Below are positions 1 through 6,454 of a stretch of DNA of 8,872 bases, piece after piece (the stretch's first letter is position 1; every line of letters starts with the position of its first letter). The stretch lies in the NCBI GenBank assembly GCA_902475515.1, contig CABSAB010000041.1, positions 1 through 8,872 of the forward strand, written 5' to 3'. The notes beneath the pieces are model-generated. The model saw only the letters and a program-made list of their open reading frames with translations. It searched no databases and had not been told where the DNA came from. This DNA comes from an uncultured Eubacteriales bacterium (GTDB lineage: Bacteria; Bacillota; Clostridia; Oscillospirales; Oscillospiraceae). A program made the position numbers and the translations under genes.

Positions 1-430
1 AGACCCGGAAGCCGCGCTTCGCGAACTTGATCCCCTCAAAGAAGCTCTGCCGGGTGACTTCCACCAGGCGCTTCGATTCGGGGTCTGTTTCGCCGCAGAT
101 AAAGGTGGCGGCACAGTCTCCATGGAACCCTTGAAAATACGCGCCCACGTCCACACTGACGATATCCCCCGCCTGGAGGACCTGCTTGCCGGGAATGCCG
201 TGGATCACCACGTCATTGACGGAGATGCAGGCGCTGGCGGGAAAGCCACCGTACCCAAGGAACGACGGCGTCGCTCCCTGGGACAGAATGAAATCATGGA
301 CTGCCTTATCGATCTCAGCGGTGGTCACGCCGGGCTTTACCAGCTGACCGGCCAAGGCACGGGCCTGGGCTGTGATCCGGCAGGCTTTGCGCATAATGGT
401 GAGCTCATGCTCTGTTTTGATCGAGATCAT
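1..430 (-). CDS. map: Methionine aminopeptidase type I, N-terminal part (cut by window edge)
   Basis: Translating the minus strand from ATG 430 gives MISIKTEHELTIMRKACRI and an open frame to the window edge, 143 complete codons. The sequence matches type I methionine aminopeptidase, which removes the initiator Met from new proteins. Visible active-site features are the VVIHGIP histidine (residue 77), the metal-ligand Asp in VSVDVGA (residue 94) and the second metal-ligand Asp in GFHGDCAATF (residue 105). These correspond to His79, Asp97 and Asp108 of the E. coli enzyme. The remaining ligands would lie beyond position 1. The start is 2 nt after the adk stop with only a weak GGGTGA site (437-442), so coupling to adk translation is likely. 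Confidence 0.95.
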   Translation of the reverse strand, partial: MISIKTEHELTIMRKACRITAQARALAGQLVKPGVTTAEIDKAVHDFILSQGATPSFLGYGGFPASACISVNDVVIHGIPGKQVLQAGDIVSVDVGAYFQGFHGDCAATFICGETDPESKRLVEVTRQSFFEGIKFAKRGFRV

Positions 431-432
431 AC

Positions 433-1065
433 TCAGTCACCCAGAGCCGCAAGGATATCCCGCGTGGCATCGTCGATGGGCTGATCACCCTTCACTTCCG
501 TGAGGATGCCCATGTTCTCGTAGAACGCCTTGAGAGGCTCTGTCTCCGCATGGAAGACCTGGAGGCGGCTCTTCACCGTCTCGGGGGCGTCGTCCTTGCG
601 GATCTCCAGCGCCCCGCCGCAGGTATCGCAGACGCCCTCAGCCTTGGGCGGATTGGCCGCCACATGATAGCTGGCGCCGCACTTTGTGCAAACACGCCGG
701 CCTGTCATGCGGGCCTCAATGACCGAATCCTCGATCTCCAAAGAGACCACCCGGTCAATTTTTACGTCCTGCTCCACCAGAGCCTCAGCCTGGGGGATGG
801 TCCGGGGCATGCCGTCCAAAATGAAGCCGTTTTTGCAGTCGTCCTGCGCAACACGCTCCTTGACGATGCCGACGATGACCGCATCGGGGACCAACTGGCC
901 GGCGTCCATAAAGGATTTCGCCTTCAGGCCGATCTCGGTCCCGTTTTTGACTGCCTCTCGCAGGATGTTTCCGGTGGAGATGGTGGGGATACCCAGCTTT
1001 GCGCTGATGATCTCAGCCTGGGTACCCTTACCGGCACCGGGAGCACCAAGAAGAATCACGTTCAT
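433..1065 (-). CDS. adk: Adenylate kinase, zinc-LID type
   Basis: The 210-residue enzyme converts ATP and AMP to two ADP in the cytoplasm. The P-loop GAPGAGKGT is at residues 7-15 and the AMP-binding ISTGNILR block at residues 29-36. DGMPRT, residues 84-89, is where DGFPRT is most common. The LID domain holds the catalytic TGRRVC start (from residue 121) and four cysteines (126, 129, 146, 149) in C-x2-C...C-x2-C form, the zinc-stabilised LID of Gram-positive enzymes. RKDDAPETVKSRL at residues 156-168 carries the conserved Asp and Arg residues. The ATG is preceded by GAGGAGGAA and lies 17 nt after secY. The gene ends in TGA, 2 nt before map. The secY-adk-map order is standard in Firmicutes. 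Confidence 0.98.
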   Translation of the reverse strand: MNVILLGAPGAGKGTQAEIISAKLGIPTISTGNILREAVKNGTEIGLKAKSFMDAGQLVPDAVIVGIVKERVAQDDCKNGFILDGMPRTIPQAEALVEQDVKIDRVVSLEIEDSVIEARMTGRRVCTKCGASYHVAANPPKAEGVCDTCGGALEIRKDDAPETVKSRLQVFHAETEPLKAFYENMGILTEVKGDQPIDDATRDILAALGD

Positions 1066-1082
1066 TTACGTTTCCTCCTCAA

Positions 1083-2378
1083 TTACTCAAGAAAGCCCTT
1101 GTAATTCCGCATCATCATCTGGGCCTCCAGGGCACGCATGGTCTCCAGCGCCACACCCACCACGATGATGACGGAGGTTCCGCCGATGGCCAGGCTGCTG
1201 TAGCCGGAGATATTGGAGATGATGATAGGCAGAATCGCGACGATGCCCAGATACAGGGAACCGAAGAGCACGATTTTGTGGATGACCTTCTGAATGAACT
1301 CAGCCGTGGGACGGCCAGCCCGGAAGCCGGGGATAAAGCCGCCGTTCTTCTTGAGGTTGTTGGCGATCTCGATGGGGTTGTACTGGACAGCCGCATAGAA
1401 ATAGCCGAAGCCGATGATCAGCAGGAAGTACACAATGGCGTACACGGCGCCGTTGGTATCCGTAATATTCAGGAAGAACTTCATCACCTTGCCGCTGTTA
1501 TCGGTCCGGACAAAGGTCAGTATCGTGGCAGGCAGGGAGGCGATGGACTGGGCGAAGATGATCGGCATAACGCCGGACATATTCACCTTGATGGGCAGGA
1601 ACGTGCTCTGGCCACCGTACATTTTACGGCCGCGCATCTGCTTGGCGTACTGGATCGGAAGCCGACGCTCCGCCTCGCTGACGAACACAATCACGATCAC
1701 CAGCGCCAGGGCCAGGACCAGAATCAGCAGCACGCCGAAGATGCTCTGGGCACCGCCGACGATATTGGTGATGGAAGTGCTGACCATGCTGGGGATCCGG
1801 GAAATGATGGACGCGAACAGGATGATGGAGATACCGTTGCCGATACCGAATTCCGTGATCTGCTCGCCCAGCCACATGATAAATGCAGAGCCTGCAGTGA
1901 AGGTCAGCACGATGACCAGGCCGGTCAGGAACCCGCTCTGGGTCAGCATGCCGTAGTTCCGCAGCATGACATAATAGGCAAAGCCCATCAAAAGGCCAAG
2001 GGCCACGGTCACATAACGGGTGATGCTGGCGATCTTCTTCCGGCCTTCCTCGCCGCCCTCCTTCTGGAGGCGCTCCAGGTAGGGGATGCCGATGCACAGC
2101 AGCTGCATGATAATGGAGCTGTTAATATATGGGGTAATGGACAGTGCAAACACCGTCGCTCTGGAGAACGCGCTGCCGCTCATAGCGTTATACAGGCCGA
2201 GAACGGTGTTGCTCAGGGTATTCTGGAAATACTCACTGAGTGCTGCTACATCCACATAAGGTACCGGCACAGCGTTGCCGAACCGGTAGATCAGCAGAAT
2301 GAACAGGGTGAAGATGATCTTCTTGCGAAGCTCAGGAGCCTTCCACGCACCCTTAAGGGTCTGAAGGGTCTCGGCCAC
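1083..2378 (-). CDS. secY: Preprotein translocase channel subunit SecY
   Basis: The 431-residue product is a multi-spanning membrane protein of normal SecY length. SecY with SecE and SecG forms the protein-conducting channel in the plasma membrane. About ten hydrophobic spans are visible, the first at residues 20-38 and a very hydrophobic one at about 212-233. Signature parts include the plug and TM2 region SALFSRATVFALSITPYI-like sequence (about residues 69-85), GEQITEFGIGNGISII (171-186) and the cytosolic C5 loop NNLKKNGGFIPGFRAGRPT (340-358), which contacts SecA and the ribosome. The loop reads PGFRAGR where many SecY proteins have PGIRPGK or PGIRPGE. The key arginine is kept. The start is GTG, directly after the rplO stop. 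adk follows after 17 nt. Confidence 0.98.
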   Translation of the reverse strand: MAETLQTLKGAWKAPELRKKIIFTLFILLIYRFGNAVPVPYVDVAALSEYFQNTLSNTVLGLYNAMSGSAFSRATVFALSITPYINSSIIMQLLCIGIPYLERLQKEGGEEGRKKIASITRYVTVALGLLMGFAYYVMLRNYGMLTQSGFLTGLVIVLTFTAGSAFIMWLGEQITEFGIGNGISIILFASIISRIPSMVSTSITNIVGGAQSIFGVLLILVLALALVIVIVFVSEAERRLPIQYAKQMRGRKMYGGQSTFLPIKVNMSGVMPIIFAQSIASLPATILTFVRTDNSGKVMKFFLNITDTNGAVYAIVYFLLIIGFGYFYAAVQYNPIEIANNLKKNGGFIPGFRAGRPTAEFIQKVIHKIVLFGSLYLGIVAILPIIISNISGYSSLAIGGTSVIIVVGVALETMRALEAQMMMRNYKGFLE

Positions 2379-2819
2379 TTAGATCACCTCGTACTTTCCA
2401 CCTGCCTGAACGATCTTTTCCTTGGCAGATTCAGAAAATGCCGCAGCCTTGACCGTGAGCTTCTTAGTGAGGTTGCCCGCACCAAGGATCTTCAGGCCGT
2501 ATTTGCACTCAGAGATCACACCCTGCTCCAGCAGGAGCTGCGCCGTGACCTCGGTCCCGTCCTCGAAACGCTCCAGTCTGGAGACATTCACCGCGGTGAG
2601 AGGCTTTGCGAAGATGTTGTTGAAACCGCGCTTTGGCACGCGCCGGGCCAGAGGCATCTGGCCGCCCTCAAAACCTCTTCTGACCTTACCGCCGCTGCGG
2701 GCCTTCTGGCCCTTATGACCACGGCCGGCGGTCTTGCCGTTGCCGGTACCATGGCCACGGCCCTTACGCTTGCCGACCTGAGTAGATCCGGCAACCGGAG
2801 CAAGTTCATGTAATTTCAT
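2379..2819 (-). CDS. rplO: 50S ribosomal protein L15
   Basis: I start at ATG 2819 (MKLHELAPVAGS), giving 146 residues. A GTG three codons upstream is in frame but overlaps the Shine-Dalgarno itself, while the ATG has an 8-nt spacer from GGAGG at 2828-2832. The N-terminal half is the glycine- and arginine-rich extended arm typical of L15, with KRKGRGHGTGNGKTAGRGHK (about residues 17-36) and GFEGGQMPLARRVPKRGF (about residues 49-66). The C-terminal globular part includes LKILGAGNLTKKLTVKA. L15 is a late 50S assembly protein. The last codons hold the secY ribosome binding site, and the TAA stop directly abuts the secY GTG with no intervening base. Confidence 0.97.
   Translation of the reverse strand: MKLHELAPVAGSTQVGKRKGRGHGTGNGKTAGRGHKGQKARSGGKVRRGFEGGQMPLARRVPKRGFNNIFAKPLTAVNVSRLERFEDGTEVTAQLLLEQGVISECKYGLKILGAGNLTKKLTVKAAAFSESAKEKIVQAGGKYEVI
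2383..2390 (-). promoter_or_regulatory. secY ribosome binding site inside rplO
   Basis: The minus strand reads GAGGTGAT, an exact match to the distal part of the anti-Shine-Dalgarno complement, 4 nt before the secY GTG. It lies within the last codons of rplO, and the two genes are joined as TAAGTG, which suggests coupled translation. Confidence 0.8.
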
Positions 2820-2832
2820 TACTTGCACCTCC

Positions 2833-3015
2833 TTACTGCTGCTCGGTGACCTTCAGCAGATAGCCGATCTTGGCGATCTTGCCGCGGGTCTGAGCGTTGT
2901 CGGGCTGAATGGTCGTCTGGCCAATTCTGCGGAGTCCCAGAGAATTGGCGGTCGCGATGTGCTTTTGAAGTCTGCCGTTGAGGCTCTTCACAAGCTCAAT
3001 TTTCAAATTAGCCAT
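2833..3015 (-). CDS. rpmD: 50S ribosomal protein L30
   Basis: The 60-residue product is the full normal size of L30. It begins MANLKIELVKSLNGRLQKH, has the central LGLRRIGQTTIQPDNAQTRG stretch and ends KIAKIGYLLKVTEQQ. L30 is a small peripheral protein that binds 23S rRNA, and it is absent in some bacteria. Its place between rpsE and rplO is the conserved spc order. The ATG is 13 nt after the rpsE stop, and the TAAGGAGG site at 3024-3031 combines that stop with the ribosome binding site. The rpmD stop in turn forms part of the rplO site. Nothing unusual is visible in the protein. Confidence 0.97.
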   Translation of the reverse strand: MANLKIELVKSLNGRLQKHIATANSLGLRRIGQTTIQPDNAQTRGKIAKIGYLLKVTEQQ

Positions 3016-3028
3016 TGTGCAGCCCTCC

Positions 3029-3541
3029 TTAACCCAAGATCTCTTCTACGCTCTTGCCTCTGATCCGGGCGACCTCTTCGGGGCCGCGGAGCGCCATGAG
3101 ACCGTTGAACGTGGCCTTGACGACATTCTGAGGATTGTTAGAACGCAGGCACTTGGTACGAATATTGGAAATACCGGCTGCCTCCATAACGGAACGGACC
3201 GCGCCGCCGGCGATAACGCCGGTACCGGTGGAGGCAGGCATCATCAGCACCTTGCCGGCCCCGTAGATCCCGGTGACCTCATGGGGAATGGTGGTGCCGG
3301 ACAGGGTGACCTGTACAAAATTCTTCTTGGCGTCGGCAATGCCCTTGAGGATCGCCTCGGACACCTCGGAGGCCTTGCCCAGGCCGAAGCCGACCTTGCC
3401 CTTGCCATCGCCCACCACGACCAGCGCGGCGAACTTATAGATACGGCCGCCCTTCACAGTCTTGGAAACACGGTTCAGGGAGACGACTTTCTCAATATAC
3501 TCCTGTGCAGCTTCATCCTTTGCTGCTCTGTTGTAAGCCAT
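3029..3541 (-). CDS. rpsE: 30S ribosomal protein S5
   Basis: The 170-residue product has the double-stranded-RNA-binding N-terminal domain. It contains VVSLNRVSKTVKGGRIYKF (about residues 19-37) and VVVGDGKGKVGFGLGKASEV (about residues 41-60). The C-terminal S5 domain follows, with GAGKVLMMPASTGTGVIAGG (residues 94-113) and IRTKCLRSNNPQNVVKATF (about residues 127-145). S5 lies at the mRNA entry tunnel beside S3 and S4 and affects decoding accuracy. The loop at residues 23-33, where spectinomycin-resistance changes occur in other bacteria, has the usual sequence here. The ATG is 18 nt after rplR. The TAA stop is part of the rpmD ribosome binding site. Confidence 0.98.
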   Translation of the reverse strand: MAYNRAAKDEAAQEYIEKVVSLNRVSKTVKGGRIYKFAALVVVGDGKGKVGFGLGKASEVSEAILKGIADAKKNFVQVTLSGTTIPHEVTGIYGAGKVLMMPASTGTGVIAGGAVRSVMEAAGISNIRTKCLRSNNPQNVVKATFNGLMALRGPEEVARIRGKSVEEILG

Positions 3542-3559
3542 TACGATTGTCCTCCTCCC

Positions 3560-3919
3560 TTAAAATTGCAGGCCGCCTTCACGGGCGCCCTCTGCCAGTT
3601 CCTGCACACGGCCATGATAGATATAGCCGCCGCGGTCGAACACGACATTCTCGATTCCCTTGGCCTTGGCGCGCTCCGCCAAGAGCTTGCCGACCTCGCG
3701 GGCCGCGGCCTTGTTGCCGCCCTCGCCCTCGATGGTCTTATCCAGCGTGGACGCGGAGACCAAGGTAACTCCATTGACATCATCGATCACCTGAGCGTAG
3801 ATGTTCGCGTTGCTGCGGAACACGTTCAGGCGGGGTCTTTCCGGCGTGCCGGAGATCTTGCCGCGCACTCTCTTATGGCGCTTGAGGCGCTGGGCGTTTG
3901 TATCGACCTTTTTAATCAT
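3560..3919 (-). CDS. rplR: 50S ribosomal protein L18
   Basis: The 119-residue product starts MIKKVDTNAQRLKRHKRVRGKI and continues with the conserved GTPERPRLNVFRSNANIYAQVIDD sequence region (about residues 24-48). It ends in the typical FDRGGYIYHGRVQELAEGAREGG region. L18 binds 5S rRNA together with L5 and anchors it in the central protuberance. The basic N-terminal tail is the part that contacts 5S rRNA. The ATG is 16 nt after the rplF stop, behind an AGGAGGTG site. The gene ends with TAA inside the TAAGGGAGGAGG site used by rpsE. Length and sequence are ordinary for a Firmicute. Confidence 0.98.
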   Translation of the reverse strand: MIKKVDTNAQRLKRHKRVRGKISGTPERPRLNVFRSNANIYAQVIDDVNGVTLVSASTLDKTIEGEGGNKAAAREVGKLLAERAKAKGIENVVFDRGGYIYHGRVQELAEGAREGGLQF

Positions 3920-3935
3920 TTAGGCACACCTCCTA

Positions 3936-4481
3936 TTACTTCTTACCTGCGGTCTTGCCTTCCTTGCGGCGCACGACCTCGGTAGTGTATTTGATACCCT
4001 TGCCCTTATAAGGCTCGGGGGGTCTCTTCCCTCTCACCTCAGCGGCGAACTGGCCAACCTGCTGCTTGTCGATGCCGCTGATGACGATCTTATTGGCGCT
4101 GGGCACATCGATGGTGATGCCGTCCACCTCGTCCACGAACACGTCGTGGGAGAAGCCCAGCTTCATCACCAGCTGCTTGCCCTTTTTCTCCACACGGTAG
4201 CCGACGCCGTTGACGTCCAGCTCCTTGGAGAAGCCCTGGGTCACACCCAGCACCATGTTATTGAGCAGGGTACGGGTGAGGCCATGCAGGCTGCGGTTTT
4301 CCTTCTCATCATTGGGGCGGGCCACATGCAGGGCGCCGTCCTCCTTGGTGATGGTCATATTGGGATGCAGGCTCTTGGTAAGGGTGCCCTTGGGGCCCTT
4401 CACAGTGACAACATTTCCCTCGCCAATTGTAACTTCGACGCCTGCAGGTACGGTGATAGGCATTCTGCCGATACGAGACAT
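3936..4481 (-). CDS. rplF: 50S ribosomal protein L6
   Basis: I start at ATG 4481 (MSRIGRMPITVPAGVEV), giving 181 residues. A longer frame reaches a TTG at 4502, but that would overlap rpsH and place the start upstream of the AGGAGGAG site at 4488-4495, which is 6 nt from the chosen ATG. L6 has two related domains, visible as VTVKGPKGTLTKSLHPNM in the first half and VNGVGYRVEKKGKQLVMKLG in the second. The conserved RGKRPPEPYKGKGIKY segment lies at about residues 150-165, near the sarcin-ricin loop. That region is linked to aminoglycoside resistance by deletions in other species and looks intact. The short Lys-rich tail is variable. Confidence 0.97.
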   Translation of the reverse strand: MSRIGRMPITVPAGVEVTIGEGNVVTVKGPKGTLTKSLHPNMTITKEDGALHVARPNDEKENRSLHGLTRTLLNNMVLGVTQGFSKELDVNGVGYRVEKKGKQLVMKLGFSHDVFVDEVDGITIDVPSANKIVISGIDKQQVGQFAAEVRGKRPPEPYKGKGIKYTTEVVRRKEGKTAGKK

Positions 4482-4495
4482 AACATTCTCCTCCT

Positions 4496-4891
4496 TTACC
4501 AAACAAACGCGAGGACTTCGCCACCGACATGCTCCTTGCGAGCATTCTTGTCGGTCATGACGCCCTTGGACGTGGAAATGATTGCAATGCCGAGGCCGCG
4601 CAGGACCTTGGGCAGCTCCTCGGAGCTGACATAGACCCGCAGGCCGGGCTTCGAGACACGGCGAAGACCGGTGATGACCTTCTCCTTGCCCAGATACTTG
4701 AGGGTGATCTTGATTACGCCCTGATTGCCGTTCTCAACGAACTGGTAGGACTTAATATAGCCCTCCTCCACGAGGATCTTGGCAATGGCCAGCTTCAGCT
4801 TGGAAGCGGGCACGTCCACGGTCTCGTGCTTGGCATTGTTGGCGTTTCTGATACGGGTGAGCATATCAGCGATAGGATCCGTGATTTGCAT
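4496..4891 (-). CDS. rpsH: 30S ribosomal protein S8
   Basis: The 131-residue product matches S8. It begins MQITDPIADMLTRIRNAN and ends with the highly conserved block around residues 107-131 that contains STSKGVMTDKNARKE, then VGGEVLAFVW. S8 is a primary binder of 16S helix 21 in the platform and is the autogenous repressor of the spc operon in E. coli. Whether it plays that role in this organism cannot be read from the gene itself, although the unusually long leader directly upstream is the most suggestive place in the window. The ATG is 97 nt from the rpsZ stop. The TAA stop overlaps the start of the rplF ribosome binding region. Confidence 0.98.
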   Translation of the reverse strand: MQITDPIADMLTRIRNANNAKHETVDVPASKLKLAIAKILVEEGYIKSYQFVENGNQGVIKITLKYLGKEKVITGLRRVSKPGLRVYVSSEELPKVLRGLGIAIISTSKGVMTDKNARKEHVGGEVLAFVW

Positions 4892-4988
4892 GAGTAAAAC
4901 CTCCTACTTTGGATTACAGCTTTGCGCTGTTGCGATGCCGGAGTATCTTTCGGGTGGAGTTCCCCGGAAGACTTCCGGCGCCCTTATA
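4892..4988 (-). other. 97-nt rpsZ-rpsH intergenic leader with two hairpins
   Basis: All other junctions in the cluster are 0-18 nt or overlap by 1 nt, so this gap stands out. Near its upstream end the minus strand contains the perfect palindrome CCGGAAG-T-CTTCCGG (4964-4978), which can fold as a 5-bp stem with a 5-nt loop. Nearer rpsH it contains ACAGC-GCAAA-GCTGT (4916-4930), a 5-bp stem with a 5-nt loop. The rpsH ribosome binding site (TAGGAGG) follows about 9 nt before the ATG. Neither hairpin has a U-run after it, so they do not look like intrinsic terminators. I see no open reading frame that resembles a gene. A role as a translational operator or RNA-processing site is possible but unproven. 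Confidence 0.6.
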
Positions 4989-5174
4989 TTACCAGCTGGC
5001 CTTCCGGACACCAGGGATCTGGCCCTTATAGGCAAGCTCTCTGAAGCAAATACGGCACACGCCGTAGTTGCGCAGATACGCATGGGGTCTGCCGCAGATC
5101 TTGCAGCGGTTGTAGTAGCGAGTAGAGAACTTGGGGTCTCTCTTCTGCTTCATGATCATAGACGTTTTTGCCAT
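4989..5174 (-). CDS. rpsZ: 30S ribosomal protein S14, zinc-binding short form (type Z)
   Basis: The 61-residue product begins MAKTSMIMKQKRDPKF and has four cysteines in a C-x2-C...C-x2-C arrangement (Cys 24, 27, 40, 43), ending with GQIPGVRKASW. This is the short zinc-dependent S14 of Firmicutes and Actinobacteria, distinct from the roughly 100-residue zinc-free paralogue used under zinc starvation, which is not in this window. S14 completes the 30S head together with S3 and S10. The ATG is 13 nt after the rplE stop, behind a TGGAGGC site. The gap after this gene, 97 nt, is by far the largest in the cluster. The symbol rpsN is also used for this gene. Confidence 0.98.
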   Translation of the reverse strand: MAKTSMIMKQKRDPKFSTRYYNRCKICGRPHAYLRNYGVCRICFRELAYKGQIPGVRKASW

Positions 5175-5187
5175 GTTTCAGCCTCCA

Positions 5188-5727
5188 TTAATTATAGAAG
5201 GGCGCACCGACCAAGGTCAGCAGCTCTTTTGCTTCTTCGTCCGTCTTGGCAGTGGTGCAGATGACCACATCCATGCCGCGAATGGCATCGACCTTATCAT
5301 ACTCGATCTCGGGGAAGATCAGCTGCTCCTTGATCCCGAAGCAGTAGTTGCCTCTGCCGTCGAAGGAGTTGGGGTTGATGCCGCGGAAGTCACGGACACG
5401 GGGCAGGGCCACATTGAACAAGCGGTCCAGGAACTCCCACATTCTGTCCTGACGGAGGGTGACCTTCACGCCTACGGTCTGGCCCTCACGGACCTTGAAG
5501 TTCGCAACGGACTTCTTGGCCTTGGTGGGCACAGCCTTCTGGCCGGTGATGGTGGTGATGTCGTTGATGATGGCTTCTACGATCTTGGCGTTGTCCTTGG
5601 CCTCGGAAGAACCGACGTTCACGACAACCTTATCGATCTTGGGGATCTGCATGACGCTCTTATACTGGAACTTCTGCATCAGAGCGGGAGCGATCTCAGC
5701 CTTGTATTTGTCTTTCAGTCTAGGCAC
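5188..5727 (-). CDS. rplE: 50S ribosomal protein L5
   Basis: I start the gene at GTG 5727, giving MPRLKDKYKAEI and 179 residues, the typical L5 length in Firmicutes. A TTG six bases upstream would add two residues but lies only 2 nt from the Shine-Dalgarno. The family blocks are present: MQIPKIDKVVVNVGSSEA (about residues 27-44), an ITGQKAVPTKAKKSVANFKVREG segment, VTLRQDRMWEFLDRL, then a region with ALPRVRDFRGIN followed by SFDGRGNYCFGIKEQLIFPEI. L5 binds 5S rRNA, contacts P-site tRNA and forms a bridge to S13. In E. coli the rplX-rplE junction is where S8 represses the spc operon, but I cannot confirm such a structure here. Confidence 0.97.
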   Translation of the reverse strand: MPRLKDKYKAEIAPALMQKFQYKSVMQIPKIDKVVVNVGSSEAKDNAKIVEAIINDITTITGQKAVPTKAKKSVANFKVREGQTVGVKVTLRQDRMWEFLDRLFNVALPRVRDFRGINPNSFDGRGNYCFGIKEQLIFPEIEYDKVDAIRGMDVVICTTAKTDEEAKELLTLVGAPFYN

Positions 5728-5735
5728 TGTCAATT

Positions 5736-5744
5736 CCTCCCCTT
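5736..5744 (-). promoter_or_regulatory. rplE ribosome binding site deciding a GTG start
   Basis: The minus strand reads AAGGGGAGG just after the rplX stop. The spacer is 8 nt to GTG at 5727 but only 2 nt to an upstream in-frame TTG at 5733. The spacing therefore points to the GTG as the true start of L5. Confidence 0.85.
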
Positions 5745-6060
5745 AAAATGTCTCGCCGCAGCCACGCTTGCCGCTGCAGAACCGGGTCTTAGAGCCATCC
5801 TCCAGGATTTTATAGCCACAGCGGGTGGGCTTGCCGCACTTGGGGCAAACCACCATGACCTTGCTGGCCCGCATGGGGATGGCCTTGCGGATAATGCCGC
5901 TCTCCTGACCCTGCTTGGTAGCGCGCACATGGCAGTCAGCCATATTGACGCCTTCAACCAGCACCTTATTCACGGTGGGCATGGTGGAAAGGACCTTGCC
6001 CTGCTTGCCCTTATCCTTGCCGGACAGGACCACTACGGTATCATTCTTTTTGATCTTCAT
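5743..6060 (-). CDS. rplX: 50S ribosomal protein L24, cysteine-rich (putative zinc-ribbon) form
   Basis: The 105-residue product has the N-terminal KOW domain of L24: MKIKKNDTVVVLSGKDKGKQG at residues 1-21, then a VNKVLVEGVNM strand region (about residues 30-40). L24 starts 50S assembly by binding the 5' end of 23S rRNA. The C-terminal part differs from the E. coli form. It carries VCPKCGKPTRCGYK (Cys 72, 75, 81) and RFCSGKRGCGETF (Cys 95, 101), with a further Cys at 43. A CPKC pair plus a distal pair is known to me from many clostridial L24 proteins and suggests a zinc ribbon. Here the distal pair is spaced C-x5-C instead of the usual C-x2-C. Zinc binding is an inference. The ribosome binding site is the weaker AAGGGGG. 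Confidence 0.96.
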   Translation of the reverse strand: MKIKKNDTVVVLSGKDKGKQGKVLSTMPTVNKVLVEGVNMADCHVRATKQGQESGIIRKAIPMRASKVMVVCPKCGKPTRCGYKILEDGSKTRFCSGKRGCGETF

Positions 6061-6072
6061 CTCGGTACCCCC

Positions 6073-6441
6073 TTAAATGACTTCCGGAGCCAGAGACAGG
6101 ATCTTCATGTAGTCCTTGTCACGGAGCTCTCTTGCCACAGGCCCAAAGATACGGGTGCCTCTGGGGTTCTTATCGTCCTTAATGAGAACGGCAGCGTTCT
6201 CATCGAAGCGCACATAGGTACCATCGCTGCGGCGCACGCCGCGGACCGTCCGGACGATGACTGCCTTGACAACCTCGCCCTTTTTTACAGTGCCGCCGGG
6301 GGCAGCCTTGCGGACAGAAGCCACGATCACATCGCCGATGTTTCCGTACTTGCGCTTGGAACCGCCCAGAACACGGATGCACTTGATTTCTTTGGCGCCG
6401 GTATTATCGGCAACCTTCAGGTAACTTTCCTGCTGAATCAT
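6073..6441 (-). CDS. rplN: 50S ribosomal protein L14
   Basis: The 122-residue product is exactly the common L14 length. It begins MIQQESYLKVADNTGAKEI and includes the family blocks CIRVLGGSKRKYGNIGD (about residues 21-37), VVKAVIVRTVRGVRR and DGTYVRFDENAAVLI, ending with ARELRDKDYMKILSLAPEV. L14 lies on the subunit interface, contacts 16S helix 14 and is the docking site for the RsfS silencing factor. It is the first gene of the classical spc operon. In this window it continues directly from the S10 block, with only 13 nt between it and rpsQ, so no separate spc promoter has room in that junction. Confidence 0.98.
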   Translation of the reverse strand: MIQQESYLKVADNTGAKEIKCIRVLGGSKRKYGNIGDVIVASVRKAAPGGTVKKGEVVKAVIVRTVRGVRRSDGTYVRFDENAAVLIKDDKNPRGTRIFGPVARELRDKDYMKILSLAPEVI

Positions 6442-6454
6442 CGAACCGGCCTCC

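Noticed and set aside
122..484. A plus-strand frame of 120 codons at the left edge
   Set aside because: The minus strand here encodes methionine aminopeptidase with intact active-site motifs, so the plus-strand frame is a shadow.
1278..2813. A 511-codon open frame on the plus strand opposite secY and rplO
   Set aside because: It lies entirely antisense to two certain genes, has a His/Asp/Gln-rich composition unlike any family I know, and is explained by G/C-rich third codon positions that remove stops from the opposite strand.
2978..3985. A 335-codon plus-strand frame opposite rpsE and rplR
   Set aside because: It is antisense to certain ribosomal protein genes with no plausible start signal or family resemblance.
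4909..4916. TGTAAT on the minus strand before rpsH as a promoter -10 box
   Set aside because: No -35-like TTGACA sequence is found at a suitable distance upstream, and part of the hexamer belongs to the second hairpin.
4916..4978. The two rpsZ-rpsH hairpins as an intrinsic terminator
   Set aside because: The stems are only 5 bp as realistically folded and no U-run follows either one. Essential operon genes continue directly downstream.
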